A DNA stretch of 64,000 nt from an uncultured Selenomonadales bacterium. GTDB lineage: Bacteria > Bacillota > Negativicutes > Selenomonadales > Selenomonadaceae. The position numbers were made by a program, and so were the translations under genes. The DNA lies in the NCBI GenBank assembly GCA_946411735.1, contig CAMKFB010000004.1:1-64000 (forward strand). Direction: 5' to 3'. Shown here in pieces: positions 26,694 to 36,345 of this stretch. Within the stretch, counting starts at the first letter, position 1. Each line of letters starts with the position of its first letter. The notes under the pieces were generated by a model, which was given only the letters and a program-made list of their open reading frames with translations, was not told the origin of the DNA and did not search any database.

Positions 26694-26910
26694 AAAATTT
26701 ATCCCACCCGCCCGCCCTTTATTCCCTGCGGGGCTTTTACGGAGGCTAACGCCCCCGCGCCCCCGCCTAAAAGGAGCCGCCGAGGAACGGGGCGCCGCCG
26801 GTGCCGGTAGCCGATGAATGGGGCGCCGCCGACGCAGGGTGGGACCTCGTTCTTTGTTGGGCGCCGAACTCCGTGGGTGGGAGCGTCGGTGGCGCCCTTA
26901 CAAAATTTTT
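26694..26910. repeat. Intergenic element 5 (between the tannase-like and rubrerythrin genes)
   Basis: It starts at the stop codon with AAAAATTTAT, then CCCACCCGCCCGCCC (26703-26717, minus-strand G-quadruplex motif). A degenerate half copy of the core lies at 26789-26803, and a full core has GGGGCGCCGCCGACGC (26820-26835) against GCGTCGGTGGCGCCC (26883-26897). The right end is ACAAAATTTTTT. No gene is credible in this 319-bp gap, which otherwise holds only the rubrerythrin promoter. Confidence 0.75.
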
Positions 26911-26960
26911 TCGGCGAGCGGACGGAAGAAAAATTTTTGATGACAAAATCCGTTGCGCCA

Positions 26961-26969
26961 TGATATAAT
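26961..26969 (+). promoter_or_regulatory. Extended -10 promoter of the rubrerythrin gene
   Basis: A perfect TATAAT (26964-26969) with TGA directly before it (extended -10). A TTGATGACA stretch upstream is poorly spaced as a -35 box. GGGAGG at 26999-27004 is the ribosome site. Confidence 0.7.
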
Positions 26970-27012
26970 CTCGGCAAGCGTATGAATTTTTATCTTTTGG
27001 GAGGTTTTTTTC

Positions 27013-27555
27013 ATGGCAAAATGGGTTTGCAGCGTATGCGGTTACGTCCACGAAGGTCCCGAGCCGCCGATCGAGTGCCCGATCTGCAAGGCGGACTCCG
27101 ACAAGTTTGTCGAGCAGAAAGGCGATCTGGTCTTCGCCGATGAGCACGTGGTCGGAGTCGCCAAGGGCGTCGACGAGAAAATTCTCGAGGGCTTGCGCGC
27201 CAACTTCACCGGCGAGTGCTGCGAGGTCGGAATGTACTTGGCGATGAGCCGCGCGGCGCATCGAGAGGGTTACCCCGAGATCGGCGAGGCTTTCCGTCGT
27301 TATGCGCTCGAGGAAGCGGAGCATGCGGCGAAATTTGCGGAGCTGCTCGGCGAAGTGCTGTCGGCATCGACCAAAGAAAATCTCGAGGCGCGAGTCGCCG
27401 CCGAGCATGGCGCCTGCCAAGGCAAAAAAGATTTGGCTGCGCTTGCCAAGAAGCTCAATCTCGACGCGATCCACGACACCGTCCACGAGATGGCTAAAGA
27501 CGAGGCTCGTCACGGCAAAGGCTTCAAGGGATTGCTCGATCGTTACTTCAAATAA
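27013..27555 (+). CDS. Reverse rubrerythrin (N-terminal rubredoxin domain)
   Basis: A non-haem iron peroxidase that removes hydrogen peroxide in anaerobes. The protein has 180 residues. The rubredoxin domain comes first, with C6-x2-C9 and C22-x2-C25, followed by a four-helix di-iron domain whose ligands are in [15 protein letters not shown] and [10 protein letters not shown]. This order is the reverse of classical rubrerythrin and is typical of NADH-linked reverse rubrerythrins in clostridia and Negativicutes. ATG 27013 follows GGGAGG. It is monocistronic, with its own promoter and a bidirectional terminator. Confidence 0.93.
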   Translation: MAKWVCSVCGYVHEGPEPPIECPICKADSDKFVEQKGDLVFADEHVVGVAKGVDEKILEGLRANFTGECCEVGMYLAMSRAAHREGYPEIGEAFRRYALEEAEHAAKFAELLGEVLSASTKENLEARVAAEHGACQGKKDLAALAKKLNLDAIHDTVHEMAKDEARHGKGFKGLLDRYFK

Positions 27556-27589
27556 TCCAATCGGAAAATCAATCGAAGACAATAAAAAG

Positions 27590-27624
27590 GGAGGCGGCAT
27601 CCGCGCGGAGCGGGCGTCGCCTCC
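27590..27624. terminator. Bidirectional terminator between rubrerythrin and ClpX-like genes
   Basis: Stem GGAGGCG (27590-27596) / CGCCTCC (27618-27624), followed by TTTG on the plus strand and CTTTTTATT on the minus strand. The loop contains a copy of TCCGCGCGGA. Confidence 0.8.
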
Positions 27625-27637
27625 TTTGTATTTTACT

Positions 27638-28954
27638 TTATTCCTTCGACAATTGAACGCCGCCGGCGTCGTCGAGCGGAAGAACCTGAGGACGTTCGCC
27701 TTCGGTGATGCACGCCTCGGTGATCACGACCTTACGCGGCTCGCCGGACTTGGGGATATCGAACATCACGTCGAGCATGACGTCTTCGATAATGCCCTTG
27801 AGCGATCGCGCGCCGGTCTTGCGTTCGATCGCCTTCTTCGCGACCGCGCGGAGCGCCGCCTCTTCGAACTCGAGTTTGACGTTGTCCATCGCCAACAGCT
27901 TTTCGTATTGCTTGACGGGCGCGTTCTTCGGTTCGGTCAAAATCCTCAACAGCGCGTCCTCGTCGAGCGTCTCGAGCGTGCAGATGATCGGCAGCCGCCC
28001 GACGATCTCAGGGATGATGCCATACTCCATCAAATCCTCGGGGCGCACCTGATGGATCAGCGAATCGAATTTTGCCTTGGTCTCGTCCTCTTTGCTTTCG
28101 ATCTCCGCTCCGAAGCCGATATTGGACTCGCCCTTCTTGAGCCGCTTGGCGACAATCTTGTCGATGCCCACGAACGCGCCGCCGCATATGAATAAGATGT
28201 TGCGAGTGTTGACGCGGATGGTGGGCGCCTCGGGATGCTTGCGCTGACCGCGCGGCGTGAACTCGACGTTGCTGCCCTCGAGCATCTTGAGCATCGCCTG
28301 TTGCACGCCCTCATGCCCCGGGTCGGCGGTGATCGAGTTATTGGCGCCGGACTTTCGAGCGATTTTGTCAAACTCGTCGAGATAAATGATGCCGTGCTCT
28401 GTCTTTTCGATATCCTTACCGGCGGCGTAGTACAGATTGCGAACGGCGACCTCGACATCGGCGCCGACGAAGCCCGCCTCGGTCAAACTCGACGCGTCGG
28501 TGACAGAGAACGGAATGTCGAGCAACTTCGACAGATGAAACAGCAGCGCGGTCTTGCCGCAACCGGTCGGTCCCATGATGATCACGTTGGACTTGTCGAT
28601 CTCGTCCTCGGAGCCGTCATTCTCGCAATCGTACTTCATCCGCTTGTAGTGATTGTAAACGGCGACGGAAAGAATTTTTTTTGCGCGCTCCTGCTCGATG
28701 ATGAACTCGTCGAGATATTTCTTGATGACGTGCGGCTTATTTTTTTTGAGCAAATTGCCCAGCTCGGCGGCGAAATCTTTCTTGGGCTCGGCAGTTTTCT
28801 CCTCGGGGGCGTGCTCGTCGAGGTAATGATTTATCTGTCGAATACATTTTTTGCAGATGGCGAAGCCGGTGTTCGGGTCGTAGACGGGCAGATCGAACTG
28901 CGTCTCGGGCTTGATCCGGCGCCGACAGAGGCTGCAACGAAACTCCTGATTCAT
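27638..28954 (-). CDS. ClpX-like AAA+ unfoldase with N-terminal zinc module
   Basis: A ClpX-type ATPase that would feed unfolded substrates to a ClpP-type protease. The protein has 438 residues. An N-terminal zinc module has C7-x2-C10 and C34-x2-C37. Walker A is GPTGCGKT (128-135), the pore loop GFVG is at 161-164, and Walker B is YLDEFDK (191-197). The ClpP-docking IGF loop (IGFGAE) and GRLP plus KTGARSLK sensors are present. The zinc pairs are farther apart than in standard ClpX, and Walker A has Cys where Ser is usual. No clpP or tig is adjacent, so it may be the main ClpX or a paralogue. GGAG precedes ATG 28954. Confidence 0.85.
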   Translation of the reverse strand: MNQEFRCSLCRRRIKPETQFDLPVYDPNTGFAICKKCIRQINHYLDEHAPEEKTAEPKKDFAAELGNLLKKNKPHVIKKYLDEFIIEQERAKKILSVAVYNHYKRMKYDCENDGSEDEIDKSNVIIMGPTGCGKTALLFHLSKLLDIPFSVTDASSLTEAGFVGADVEVAVRNLYYAAGKDIEKTEHGIIYLDEFDKIARKSGANNSITADPGHEGVQQAMLKMLEGSNVEFTPRGQRKHPEAPTIRVNTRNILFICGGAFVGIDKIVAKRLKKGESNIGFGAEIESKEDETKAKFDSLIHQVRPEDLMEYGIIPEIVGRLPIICTLETLDEDALLRILTEPKNAPVKQYEKLLAMDNVKLEFEEAALRAVAKKAIERKTGARSLKGIIEDVMLDVMFDIPKSGEPRKVVITEACITEGERPQVLPLDDAGGVQLSKE

Positions 28955-29041
28955 TGAATATCTTCTCCAATCGATGTGATTTGACGCAGGATAACATTCG
29001 CCGCGATGAAAAACTATCCTGCCGTCGATGAAAAAATCCGA

Positions 29042-29070
29042 TTGATCAAAGGGATCGACGGTGATATGAT
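29042..29070 (+). promoter_or_regulatory. Promoter of the GT2 glycosyltransferase genes
   Basis: TTGATC (29042-29047), a 17-bp spacer and TATGAT (29065-29070), 37 bp before the ATG at 29108. Confidence 0.6.
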
Positions 29071-29107
29071 AATCGGCGTTGGCATTTTGACGGACGGAGG
29101 GAATGAT

Positions 29108-30175
29108 ATGGCGCCGAAAATCTCAGTGATCATGCCGATGTACAATGTCGAAAAGTACGTCGGGTTGGCGATCGGGACTCTGCTTAATCAGACGTTCAAG
29201 GATTTCGAGGCGATCTTGATCGACGACTGTTCGACCGATCGCTCGCTCGAGATCGCAAGAAGTTTTTCCGATCCCCGCATCAAAATCATTCGGAATGAAA
29301 AAAATTTCGGCAGTCCCGGTCCGGTGCGCAATATCGGACTTGAGCGTGCGCGCGGTGAGTTCATTTATTTCATGGACAGCGACGATGCGATTTTGCCGCA
29401 TGGTCTGGAACTTCTTTTGAGCGCGATCGAAAAAAATAACGCCGACATCTCGATCTGTACGAAAACTTTTGTGCCGACCGATCCCGAGTTTTTGACGTTC
29501 GACGACGCGGCGAAGTTTGAAGTCAGAGATCGCGGCGCGAACCATCCGGTGTCAAAGGATTTGAAGACGCGCATCATTCAAGAGTACTGCAACTTCGGCT
29601 CGTCGGCAGTCATCTGGCTCCAGCTGCACCGTCGAAAATTCCTCAAGGATAACGACATCAAATTTCGCAATATCGCCGTGAATCAGGACGGCGCGTTTTT
29701 GATGGAGAAGCTCTGTCGAACCGCCAACATCGTCAAATTCTGCGAACCGTTTTACGTCTATCGAATGTGGGAGGGCTCAAATTCGCGCCCGCTTGCCGAC
29801 AACTTCAACGGTTTTGCGAAACTGTTTCGCTCGTTTTTGAATATGATCGAGTTCTTCGATGAGATTTTGACGGAGGCGCTTCAAAAGCAATATGACTCGG
29901 TCGATCAAAATTTCATCGATACTGTCTGTTTGAATATCAAGGGGAGAGCGCTGGTTTATCCGATGAAAGAATTTTATCGTCGGTCGCCGAAAAAATGTTG
30001 GGAGATCATCGACGCGGAACTGACGGAGCGCTACGGTCAATCGAAACTGCTCCGTCGAATGATGTACGGCTACTTCATGGAGTGCATTATGAGCAAAAAC
30101 GCCGCCGACGATTGCGCCGAGCTCACGATGAAACTCAACACCATCAAGCGCTTCGTCGACAAAGTTGTCGGTTGA
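29108..30175 (+). CDS. Family 2 glycosyltransferase
   Basis: The protein has 355 residues with a GT-A fold catalytic domain: ISVIMPMYN start, nucleotide-binding DDCSTDRS (39-46) and metal-binding DSDD (90-93). It transfers a sugar from a nucleotide-sugar to a surface polymer; donor and acceptor are unknown. ATG 29108 was chosen for its GGAGGGAATGAT ribosome site; the longer frame adds unrelated residues and overlaps the promoter. It is followed 15 bp later by a tandem GT2 fusion with closely similar sequence, so the set arose by duplication. Confidence 0.88.
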   Translation: MAPKISVIMPMYNVEKYVGLAIGTLLNQTFKDFEAILIDDCSTDRSLEIARSFSDPRIKIIRNEKNFGSPGPVRNIGLERARGEFIYFMDSDDAILPHGLELLLSAIEKNNADISICTKTFVPTDPEFLTFDDAAKFEVRDRGANHPVSKDLKTRIIQEYCNFGSSAVIWLQLHRRKFLKDNDIKFRNIAVNQDGAFLMEKLCRTANIVKFCEPFYVYRMWEGSNSRPLADNFNGFAKLFRSFLNMIEFFDEILTEALQKQYDSVDQNFIDTVCLNIKGRALVYPMKEFYRRSPKKCWEIIDAELTERYGQSKLLRRMMYGYFMECIMSKNAADDCAELTMKLNTIKRFVDKVVG

Positions 30176-30190
30176 GGAGGTGGATATGCG

Positions 30191-32203
30191 GTGCCGAAAA
30201 TCTCAGTGATAATACCTTTGTACAATGCCGAAAAATATATCGGGCTGACAATGCAAACCTTGCTCGCGCAGACATTCAACGATTTCGAAGTGATTGTGGT
30301 CGATGACTGCTCGACCGATCGTTCGCTCGAGATCGTCAAGACTTTCGTTGATCCGAGGATAAAAATTATCCGGAATGAAAAAAATCTCGGGCTGCCGGGC
30401 TCGGTGCGAACCGTCGGACTCGCCCATGCGCACGGCGATTACATTTATTTTATGGATGACGACGATTTGATCGCGCCGAACGGGTTGGAGATTCTTTTCA
30501 ATGCCGCCGAAAACTCTCAAGCGGATGTCACGAGCTCGGTGTATTATTTTGTACCGATCGACAGTGAATTTCAAACGATCGAAGAGCTTCAGACGGAGAA
30601 GCGTCCTTACGGAAAAAACACCGCCGTCTCATCCGATCTCAAGACGCGCATCGTCGAAGAATATCTGCACAACAAGAGTCCGATACCGCCGTGGATGAGT
30701 CTCTACCGTCATAAATTTTTGCGGGCGAATGACATCAAATTTCGCGATACGATCGGCGAAGACGTAATCTTTTTGATCGAAGTGCTTTGCAAAACCGATA
30801 AAATTTTTAAGCTGGAGGATGCTTTTTTTGTCCATCGCAAACGAACGGGCGCGTTGACGGCTCCGACGGAGGAACATTTTTATCAGCTGCCGCGTCGGTT
30901 GCGCTCGATCTTGGACAGCTTTAATTCGCTCGACGACATTTTGAGCGATGCGCTGAAAGATTACGGTTCGGAAGATCATTTTTTGATTGACTCGCTCTCG
31001 AAAAAAATCATCGAAAAGGGGCTCATTCGCCCGTATATGGTTCCGTTTTACAGAATGTCGCCGTTCAAAACCTGGCAAGTGATTCGTCAAGAGATCGACG
31101 AGCCGTTGATGCGGAAATTCGTTTACGCTTATTTCGCCGAGTGCTTTAATAACGTTCAAAACGATGAAGAAACTCTCGGTTTGAAGTTGAAAATGCGCGA
31201 ACTTCAATCAAATGCAAACGTCGCGCCTAAAATCTCAGTGATCATGCCGATGTACAATGCCGAAAAATATATCGACACCGCATTGAAGACGCTGGTCGAT
31301 CAGACATTTACCGATTTTGAGATTATTCTCGTCGATGACTGCTCGACCGATCGAACGCTTGAAATTGCAAAGAGCTTTATCGATCCGCGAATTCGCATCA
31401 TCGAAAACAAAAAAAATCTCGGTCACCCGGGCTCCGCGCGGAACGTCGGATTTGAGCACGCGCGCGGCGAATACGTTTATTTTATGGATGACGACGATAT
31501 TCTGATGCCCAATTGTCTCGAGACGTTCCTCGATGCGATCGGCGATAACGATGTCGTTTTTGACAGCGCTTGGCTGGAAGCCGTCAACGGCGAGAATCTT
31601 TTGCTCGAGGAGTTGGATTGCCGTGTCGTCCGTCTCGACGGAGGCAAAACCGTTTCGACCGATCCCAAGCAGAGAATTTGGGATGAGATGGTTCAGCACA
31701 AGATGCATTATCCGCCGTGGCTGTTTCTGTACCGTCGGACTTTGCTCAACGACATTCGCTTTCCTGATTGCGTTGCCGAGGATGTGTTTTTTCTGTTCGA
31801 TGTGTTGTTGGCGACCTCCCACATCGTCAAAATCAGAGAACCGGTGTACATTTGGCGTCAACACGAGAGCTCGGCGTTGCATACGATCAATCGGCTGGAG
31901 AAGAATATCGAGGGCGTCGTTCGCTTGAGCGCTTATCTCGAAAAAAAGTTGGCGGCTTTCAACGATCCGGTATTTACCAACAACGTCACTTTCAAAGTAG
32001 TCAACGCGACAATACTCGATTATCTCATGAAGATTTTCAGCGAAGAGCCGATTCATTGCATCGAAAAGGCGGAGGAGGCATTACGCCCGATTTTCGGCGG
32101 CAACACCATGTTCGTGTTGAACCTGATCAAAGCTTACATATTTCAAGGCATAAAGGATTATCACAAGGTGCCCGGATATGACGAAAATAATAAAACGAAT
32201 TAA
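30191..32203 (+). CDS. Tandem double-domain family 2 glycosyltransferase
   Basis: The protein has 670 residues and two complete GT-A modules. Module 1 spans about 1-340, with DDCSTDRS near 38-45 and MDDDD at 88-92. Module 2 starts near residue 346 (APKISVIMPMYN), with DDCSTDRT and MDDDD again. Both keep the acidic donor/metal residues, so both may be active. The closest relative of the modules is the single-domain enzyme just upstream, and the linker repeats its start sequence. GTG 30191 has GGAGGTGG upstream. Two-headed GT2 enzymes often make alternating linkages; that is inference. Confidence 0.88.
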   Translation: MPKISVIIPLYNAEKYIGLTMQTLLAQTFNDFEVIVVDDCSTDRSLEIVKTFVDPRIKIIRNEKNLGLPGSVRTVGLAHAHGDYIYFMDDDDLIAPNGLEILFNAAENSQADVTSSVYYFVPIDSEFQTIEELQTEKRPYGKNTAVSSDLKTRIVEEYLHNKSPIPPWMSLYRHKFLRANDIKFRDTIGEDVIFLIEVLCKTDKIFKLEDAFFVHRKRTGALTAPTEEHFYQLPRRLRSILDSFNSLDDILSDALKDYGSEDHFLIDSLSKKIIEKGLIRPYMVPFYRMSPFKTWQVIRQEIDEPLMRKFVYAYFAECFNNVQNDEETLGLKLKMRELQSNANVAPKISVIMPMYNAEKYIDTALKTLVDQTFTDFEIILVDDCSTDRTLEIAKSFIDPRIRIIENKKNLGHPGSARNVGFEHARGEYVYFMDDDDILMPNCLETFLDAIGDNDVVFDSAWLEAVNGENLLLEELDCRVVRLDGGKTVSTDPKQRIWDEMVQHKMHYPPWLFLYRRTLLNDIRFPDCVAEDVFFLFDVLLATSHIVKIREPVYIWRQHESSALHTINRLEKNIEGVVRLSAYLEKKLAAFNDPVFTNNVTFKVVNATILDYLMKIFSEEPIHCIEKAEEALRPIFGGNTMFVLNLIKAYIFQGIKDYHKVPGYDENNKTN

Positions 32204-32219
32204 GGAGTGGCTGCGATAC

Positions 32220-33095
32220 ATGAAACGAAACGACCCGTGCTGGTGCGGCAGCGGTAAAAAATATAAGAAGTGCCATTTGGATTTCGACGCGCGGCTGGCG
32301 GAACTGGATTTGAATATCAGCTTGAGCCAGATACGACCGACGCATGATCTGATTTATAACGCGCGGGAGATCGAGGCGATCAAAAAGGCGGCAGTGATCA
32401 ACTCCGGCGCGCTCGATCTGATCGACAAGCTGATCAAGCCCGGGCTCGACACGCTCAGCCTCGACAGCGCCGTCCATGATTACATCGTCGAACATGGCGG
32501 GCATCCGTCGTGCTTGGGCTTCGAGGGCTTCCCGAACAGCATCTGCACGTCGATCAACAACGTCGTCTGTCACGGGATTCCGTCGAAGGACGAAATTCTT
32601 CAGGCGGGTGATATCGTCAACGTCGACATCACCACCGATCTCGACGGCTATTTCGCCGACGCTTCTCGAATGTATATCGTCGGCGGCAAGACCACGCCCG
32701 AGGCGGAGCGCCTTGTCAAAATCACGCGCGAGATTATGGAGGAAGGCATCCGCGCGGTCAAGCCGTGGCATTTCGTCGGCGACGTCGGAGCGGCGTGCGG
32801 AGCGATGGCTCATGCCAACGGCTATTCGGTCGTGACGATTCTCGGCGGGCATGGAGTCGGAAGAGAATTTCATACGGCGCCCTTCGTCAGTCACGACTGC
32901 GCAGCGAATACGGGCATGCTTCTCGTGCCGGGCATGGTCATCACGGTCGAGCCGATGATCAACGCGGGCGTGAAGGATGTCGTCACCGACGAGGACGATA
33001 AGTGGACGGTGCGAACCGCGGACGGCAGTCTCTCCGCGCAATGGGAGAAGACCGTTTTGATCACCGAGAACGGCACCGAAGTTCTTGCCTCATAA
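32220..33095 (+). CDS. map: Methionine aminopeptidase with N-terminal SEC-C zinc motif
   Basis: This enzyme removes the initiator methionine from nascent proteins. The protein has 291 residues from ATG 32220. The SEC-C motif uses C7, C9, C18 and H19 (CWCGSGKKYKKCH), a ribosome- or SecB-like tethering module. The type-1 MetAP domain has its metal ligands in VDITTDLDGYFAD, GGHGVGREFH, EPMI and WEKTVLIT. An upstream ATG at 32178 is possible; AAGGAG at 32202-32207 favours 32220. The TAA stop runs straight into intergenic element 6. Confidence 0.93.
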   Translation: MKRNDPCWCGSGKKYKKCHLDFDARLAELDLNISLSQIRPTHDLIYNAREIEAIKKAAVINSGALDLIDKLIKPGLDTLSLDSAVHDYIVEHGGHPSCLGFEGFPNSICTSINNVVCHGIPSKDEILQAGDIVNVDITTDLDGYFADASRMYIVGGKTTPEAERLVKITREIMEEGIRAVKPWHFVGDVGAACGAMAHANGYSVVTILGGHGVGREFHTAPFVSHDCAANTGMLLVPGMVITVEPMINAGVKDVVTDEDDKWTVRTADGSLSAQWEKTVLITENGTEVLAS

Positions 33096-33170
33096 TTTTA
33101 TCCCGCCCGCCCACCCCATAAAGGCTACCGCCTTTTAAAACCTTTGCGTCGACGCCCGTCAAAAAAATTT
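33096..33170. repeat. Intergenic element 6 (short copy before dnaG)
   Basis: After the map stop comes TTTTA, then CCCGCCCGCCCACCCC (33102-33117, minus-strand G-quadruplex motif), a hairpin AAAGGC-TACC-GCCTTT (about 33120-33135) and an A/T end near 33160-33170. It lacks the inner 16-bp inverted repeat. Confidence 0.7.
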
Positions 33171-33244
33171 CATCTCGAAAAGGATATTCGCTGTCGATAG
33201 GGAATATATACGCCAACGAAAAGGAGATTCGGAGGTGGGCGACG

Positions 33245-35065
33245 ATGCAGAAGGCGGGAATGGATAGCTTCGTCGCTCGCGTCCGTGATGACTCCGATAT
33301 CCTCTCGGTCGTCGCGCGCTACGTCACGCTCACTCAAAAGGGCGGGCGATATTGGGCGTGTTGCCCGTTTCATTCCGAGAAGACGCCGTCCTTCACCGTC
33401 GATCCGAACAAGGGTTTTTATCACTGCTTCGGTTGCGGCGCCGGCGGCAATGTCTTCAACTTCATCTCGAAAATGGAGAATATCTCCTACTTCGACGCCG
33501 TCAAGCTCCAGGCTCGTCGATTGAACATCCCGCTGCCGAACGAGCGCCCGCGCTCCGTCGCCGAGATTGAAGCCGAGCGCGAAGAGAAGGCGCTCTACGA
33601 AGTCAACGAACTGGCGCGCAATTTCTTCCACAACTGCCTGACGCTCACGCCCTACGGCGAAAACGCGCGAGAATATCTTGCCGGGCGCGGCATTTCCGAG
33701 GAGATCATCAAAGACTTCAAACTCGGCTACGCGCCCAATGATTGGGATAAACTTTCGAACGCGTTCGTCAAGCGGGGCATCGCGACGAAGCATTTGATCG
33801 ACGCCGGTCTCGTCGGTCAACGCACTCGAGATCGCGGTCTCTACGATCGTTTTCGCGATCGCGTGATGATCCCCATCGTCGATACGACAGGGCATGTGCT
33901 CGCCTTCGGCGGTCGCGTTCTCAATTCGAACGGCGATTCGATCGTCGACGCGCCCAAATATCTCAACTCCCCCGAGACGCGCATCTTCAATAAGCGCCGC
34001 GTCCTGTTCGGTCTCGATCGGGCGGCGGCGGATATAAGGCGCGAAGGCTTTGCGATCGTCGTCGAGGGCTATATGGACACGATTTCGCTGGTCGCCGCCG
34101 GCATCAAAAACGTCATTGCCACGCTCGGCACCGCTTTCACCGTCGACCACGCCCGCATCCTCACTCGATACTCACGCCGCATCATTTTCTGCTACGACAA
34201 CGACGAGGCCGGGCAACGCGCCACGATGCGCGCCCTGCCGATTATCGCCGACGCCGGCGCTCAAGCTTCCGTGGTGATTGTTCCCGACGGCAAGGACCCC
34301 GACGAATTTGTTCGAAAGCACGGCAGCGATGCCTTTCGAGAGTTGACGGCGAATGCGATGCCCATGATCGATTATCGGATCAAATTCGTGCTCGATCACT
34401 CCGCACTCAATACGCTCGACGACAGAGTCGGCGCGCTTCGCGAAATTCTTTCGTCGATCGCAAAAATGCACGACTCCGCACTAAGAAACGAGTACGGTCG
34501 AAAGATCGCCTCGGCGCTCGATCTCGATCAGAGCACCGTCAACAGCGAATGGCGAAATATCTCGCTCGGTCGAGCGTCAAATGCCTCGGCGGGGCGGGTC
34601 ATCAATATAAACACCGTCCGCGCGGAGGCGCAAAGCGATGCGTCGTGGCGCTCGTGGCGGACGCTGATCCGAGCCGGTTGGCACGCGACAGAACTGCTCG
34701 AACACGCACTCACGTTGCTGCCGAAGGAGGAATTCCCGAAACTTCATCGTGAGATCGTGACGTACCTCGAAAAATGCATACAAGAGGAGCGCCGCCCCGA
34801 TGATGTGTCCGCCGCACAAGAGTTGAGCGACGAGGCGATGTCGGAGCTGTCGGAGTGTCTTGTCGGCTCGAACGAAGAGCTGTCGACGGAGGAAGTTCAA
34901 TCCTACATGGATTCGTTGAAATTGCTCCGCGTCGAATTTTTGAGCCGGCAATATCAAAAACTAATGGACGATCTTGAAAAACATCCGCGCGGCTCGCCCG
35001 AATTTGCCGAGACATTATCACAGGCACAACGTGTAAAGGGTGAGCTCGACGTTAAAAAATTTTGA
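33245..35065 (+). CDS. dnaG: DNA primase
   Basis: DnaG makes RNA primers for replication. The protein has 606 residues. The zinc-binding domain has C40, H43, C61 and C64 ([19 protein letters not shown]). The TOPRIM core has VVEGYMD and the acidic FCYDNDEAG. The C-terminal helical part should bind DnaB. ATG 33245 follows GGAGG; ATG 33260 is an alternative. rpoD follows 23 bp later, the macromolecular-synthesis operon arrangement. Confidence 0.96.
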   Translation: MQKAGMDSFVARVRDDSDILSVVARYVTLTQKGGRYWACCPFHSEKTPSFTVDPNKGFYHCFGCGAGGNVFNFISKMENISYFDAVKLQARRLNIPLPNERPRSVAEIEAEREEKALYEVNELARNFFHNCLTLTPYGENAREYLAGRGISEEIIKDFKLGYAPNDWDKLSNAFVKRGIATKHLIDAGLVGQRTRDRGLYDRFRDRVMIPIVDTTGHVLAFGGRVLNSNGDSIVDAPKYLNSPETRIFNKRRVLFGLDRAAADIRREGFAIVVEGYMDTISLVAAGIKNVIATLGTAFTVDHARILTRYSRRIIFCYDNDEAGQRATMRALPIIADAGAQASVVIVPDGKDPDEFVRKHGSDAFRELTANAMPMIDYRIKFVLDHSALNTLDDRVGALREILSSIAKMHDSALRNEYGRKIASALDLDQSTVNSEWRNISLGRASNASAGRVININTVRAEAQSDASWRSWRTLIRAGWHATELLEHALTLLPKEEFPKLHREIVTYLEKCIQEERRPDDVSAAQELSDEAMSELSECLVGSNEELSTEEVQSYMDSLKLLRVEFLSRQYQKLMDDLEKHPRGSPEFAETLSQAQRVKGELDVKKF

Positions 35066-35088
35066 TGCAAAGCAAAGGGGGCTGCTGT

Positions 35089-36285
35089 ATGACAGATGAT
35101 AGCAATAAGGAAGTTATGCTGCCGGAGGACGGGCTGAATCGCAGCTCCCAAATCGTGGCGGATTTGCTCGGCAAGGGCAAGGAAAATGGCGGGACTCTCA
35201 CCTACGGGGAGATGTTCGAGGCGCTGCAGAAGCAGGATTTGTCGCCGGAGGAGATCGAGGAGCTGTTCGACACGTTCAGTCAGAACGGGATTGAGATTAT
35301 CGACGATCTCGACGACGAAGAAGACGAGCCCGACGAGATTGATGAGACGATGCCGCCGCCGGTGGTCGAAAACGAACAGACCGAAAAGGAGAAGACGCGC
35401 GTGACGCCGCCTCCTCCGACGCCCGCGGTCGATTTGAGCGTGCCGGAGGGCATCTCGATCGACGATCCGGTGCGAATGTATTTGAAGGAGATCGGGCGGG
35501 TGCCGCTGCTGACGGCGCAAGAAGAAGTCGATCTCGCAAAGCAGATGGAGGCGGGCGACGAAGAGGCGCAAAAACGGCTGGCGGAGTCGAACTTGCGACT
35601 GGTCGTGAGTATCGCCAAGCGCTATGTCGGGCGCGGCATGCTCTTCCTCGATCTGATTCAAGAGGGCAATCTCGGGCTGATCAAAGCCGTTGAGAAGTTC
35701 GATTACAACAAGGGCTATAAGTTCAGCACGTATGCGACGTGGTGGATCAGGCAGGCGATCACGCGCGCGATTGCCGATCAAGCGCGGACGATCCGAATCC
35801 CTGTTCATATGGTTGAGACGATCAACAAATTGATCCGCGTGTCGAGGCAACTGCTTCAGAAACTCGGGCGGGAACCGACCGCCGACGAGATTGCCAAGGA
35901 GATGGATGTGAGCGTCGACCGCGTGCGCGAGATCATGAAAATCGCGCAAGAGCCGGTATCGCTCGAGACTCCGATCGGCGAAGAGGAGGATTCACATTTG
36001 GGCGATTTCATTGAAGATCAGGACGCGCAAGCGCCGGCGGACGCGGCATCGTTCCAACTGTTGAAGGAGCAGCTCGGCGAGGTGTTGAGCACGTTGACGG
36101 AGCGCGAACAGAAGGTCTTGATATTGCGCTTCGGTCTCGACGAGACGGGGCGTGCGCGGACGCTCGAGGAGGTCGGACAAAGTTTCGGCGTCACTCGGGA
36201 GCGCATCAGGCAGATCGAGGCGAAGGCGCTTCGCAAGTTGCGTCATCCGTCGAGGAGCAAAAAGCTGAAGGATTTTCTTGACTGA
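35089..36285 (+). CDS. rpoD: Primary RNA polymerase sigma factor (sigma-70/SigA)
   Basis: This is the housekeeping sigma factor. The protein has 398 residues. An acidic region 1.1 and linker (about 1-115) are followed by region 1.2 ([17 protein letters not shown]), region 2 ([40 protein letters not shown]), region 3 and the region 4 helix-turn-helix ([27 protein letters not shown]). ATG 35089 has AAAGGGGG upstream; the longer frame is not needed. It is co-transcribed with dnaG and ends at an intrinsic terminator. Confidence 0.97.
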   Translation: MTDDSNKEVMLPEDGLNRSSQIVADLLGKGKENGGTLTYGEMFEALQKQDLSPEEIEELFDTFSQNGIEIIDDLDDEEDEPDEIDETMPPPVVENEQTEKEKTRVTPPPPTPAVDLSVPEGISIDDPVRMYLKEIGRVPLLTAQEEVDLAKQMEAGDEEAQKRLAESNLRLVVSIAKRYVGRGMLFLDLIQEGNLGLIKAVEKFDYNKGYKFSTYATWWIRQAITRAIADQARTIRIPVHMVETINKLIRVSRQLLQKLGREPTADEIAKEMDVSVDRVREIMKIAQEPVSLETPIGEEEDSHLGDFIEDQDAQAPADAASFQLLKEQLGEVLSTLTEREQKVLILRFGLDETGRARTLEEVGQSFGVTRERIRQIEAKALRKLRHPSRSKKLKDFLD

Positions 36286-36293
36286 AAAATAAT

Positions 36294-36332
36294 AAGCCGT
36301 GCCGAAGAACAAAGCACGGCTTCCCCGTTTTT
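36294..36332 (+). terminator. Intrinsic terminator after rpoD
   Basis: Stem AAGCCGTGC (36294-36302) / GCACGGCTT (36314-36322), then CCCCG and five T. Confidence 0.8.
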
Positions 36333-36345
36333 GGGAGGCGATCAA

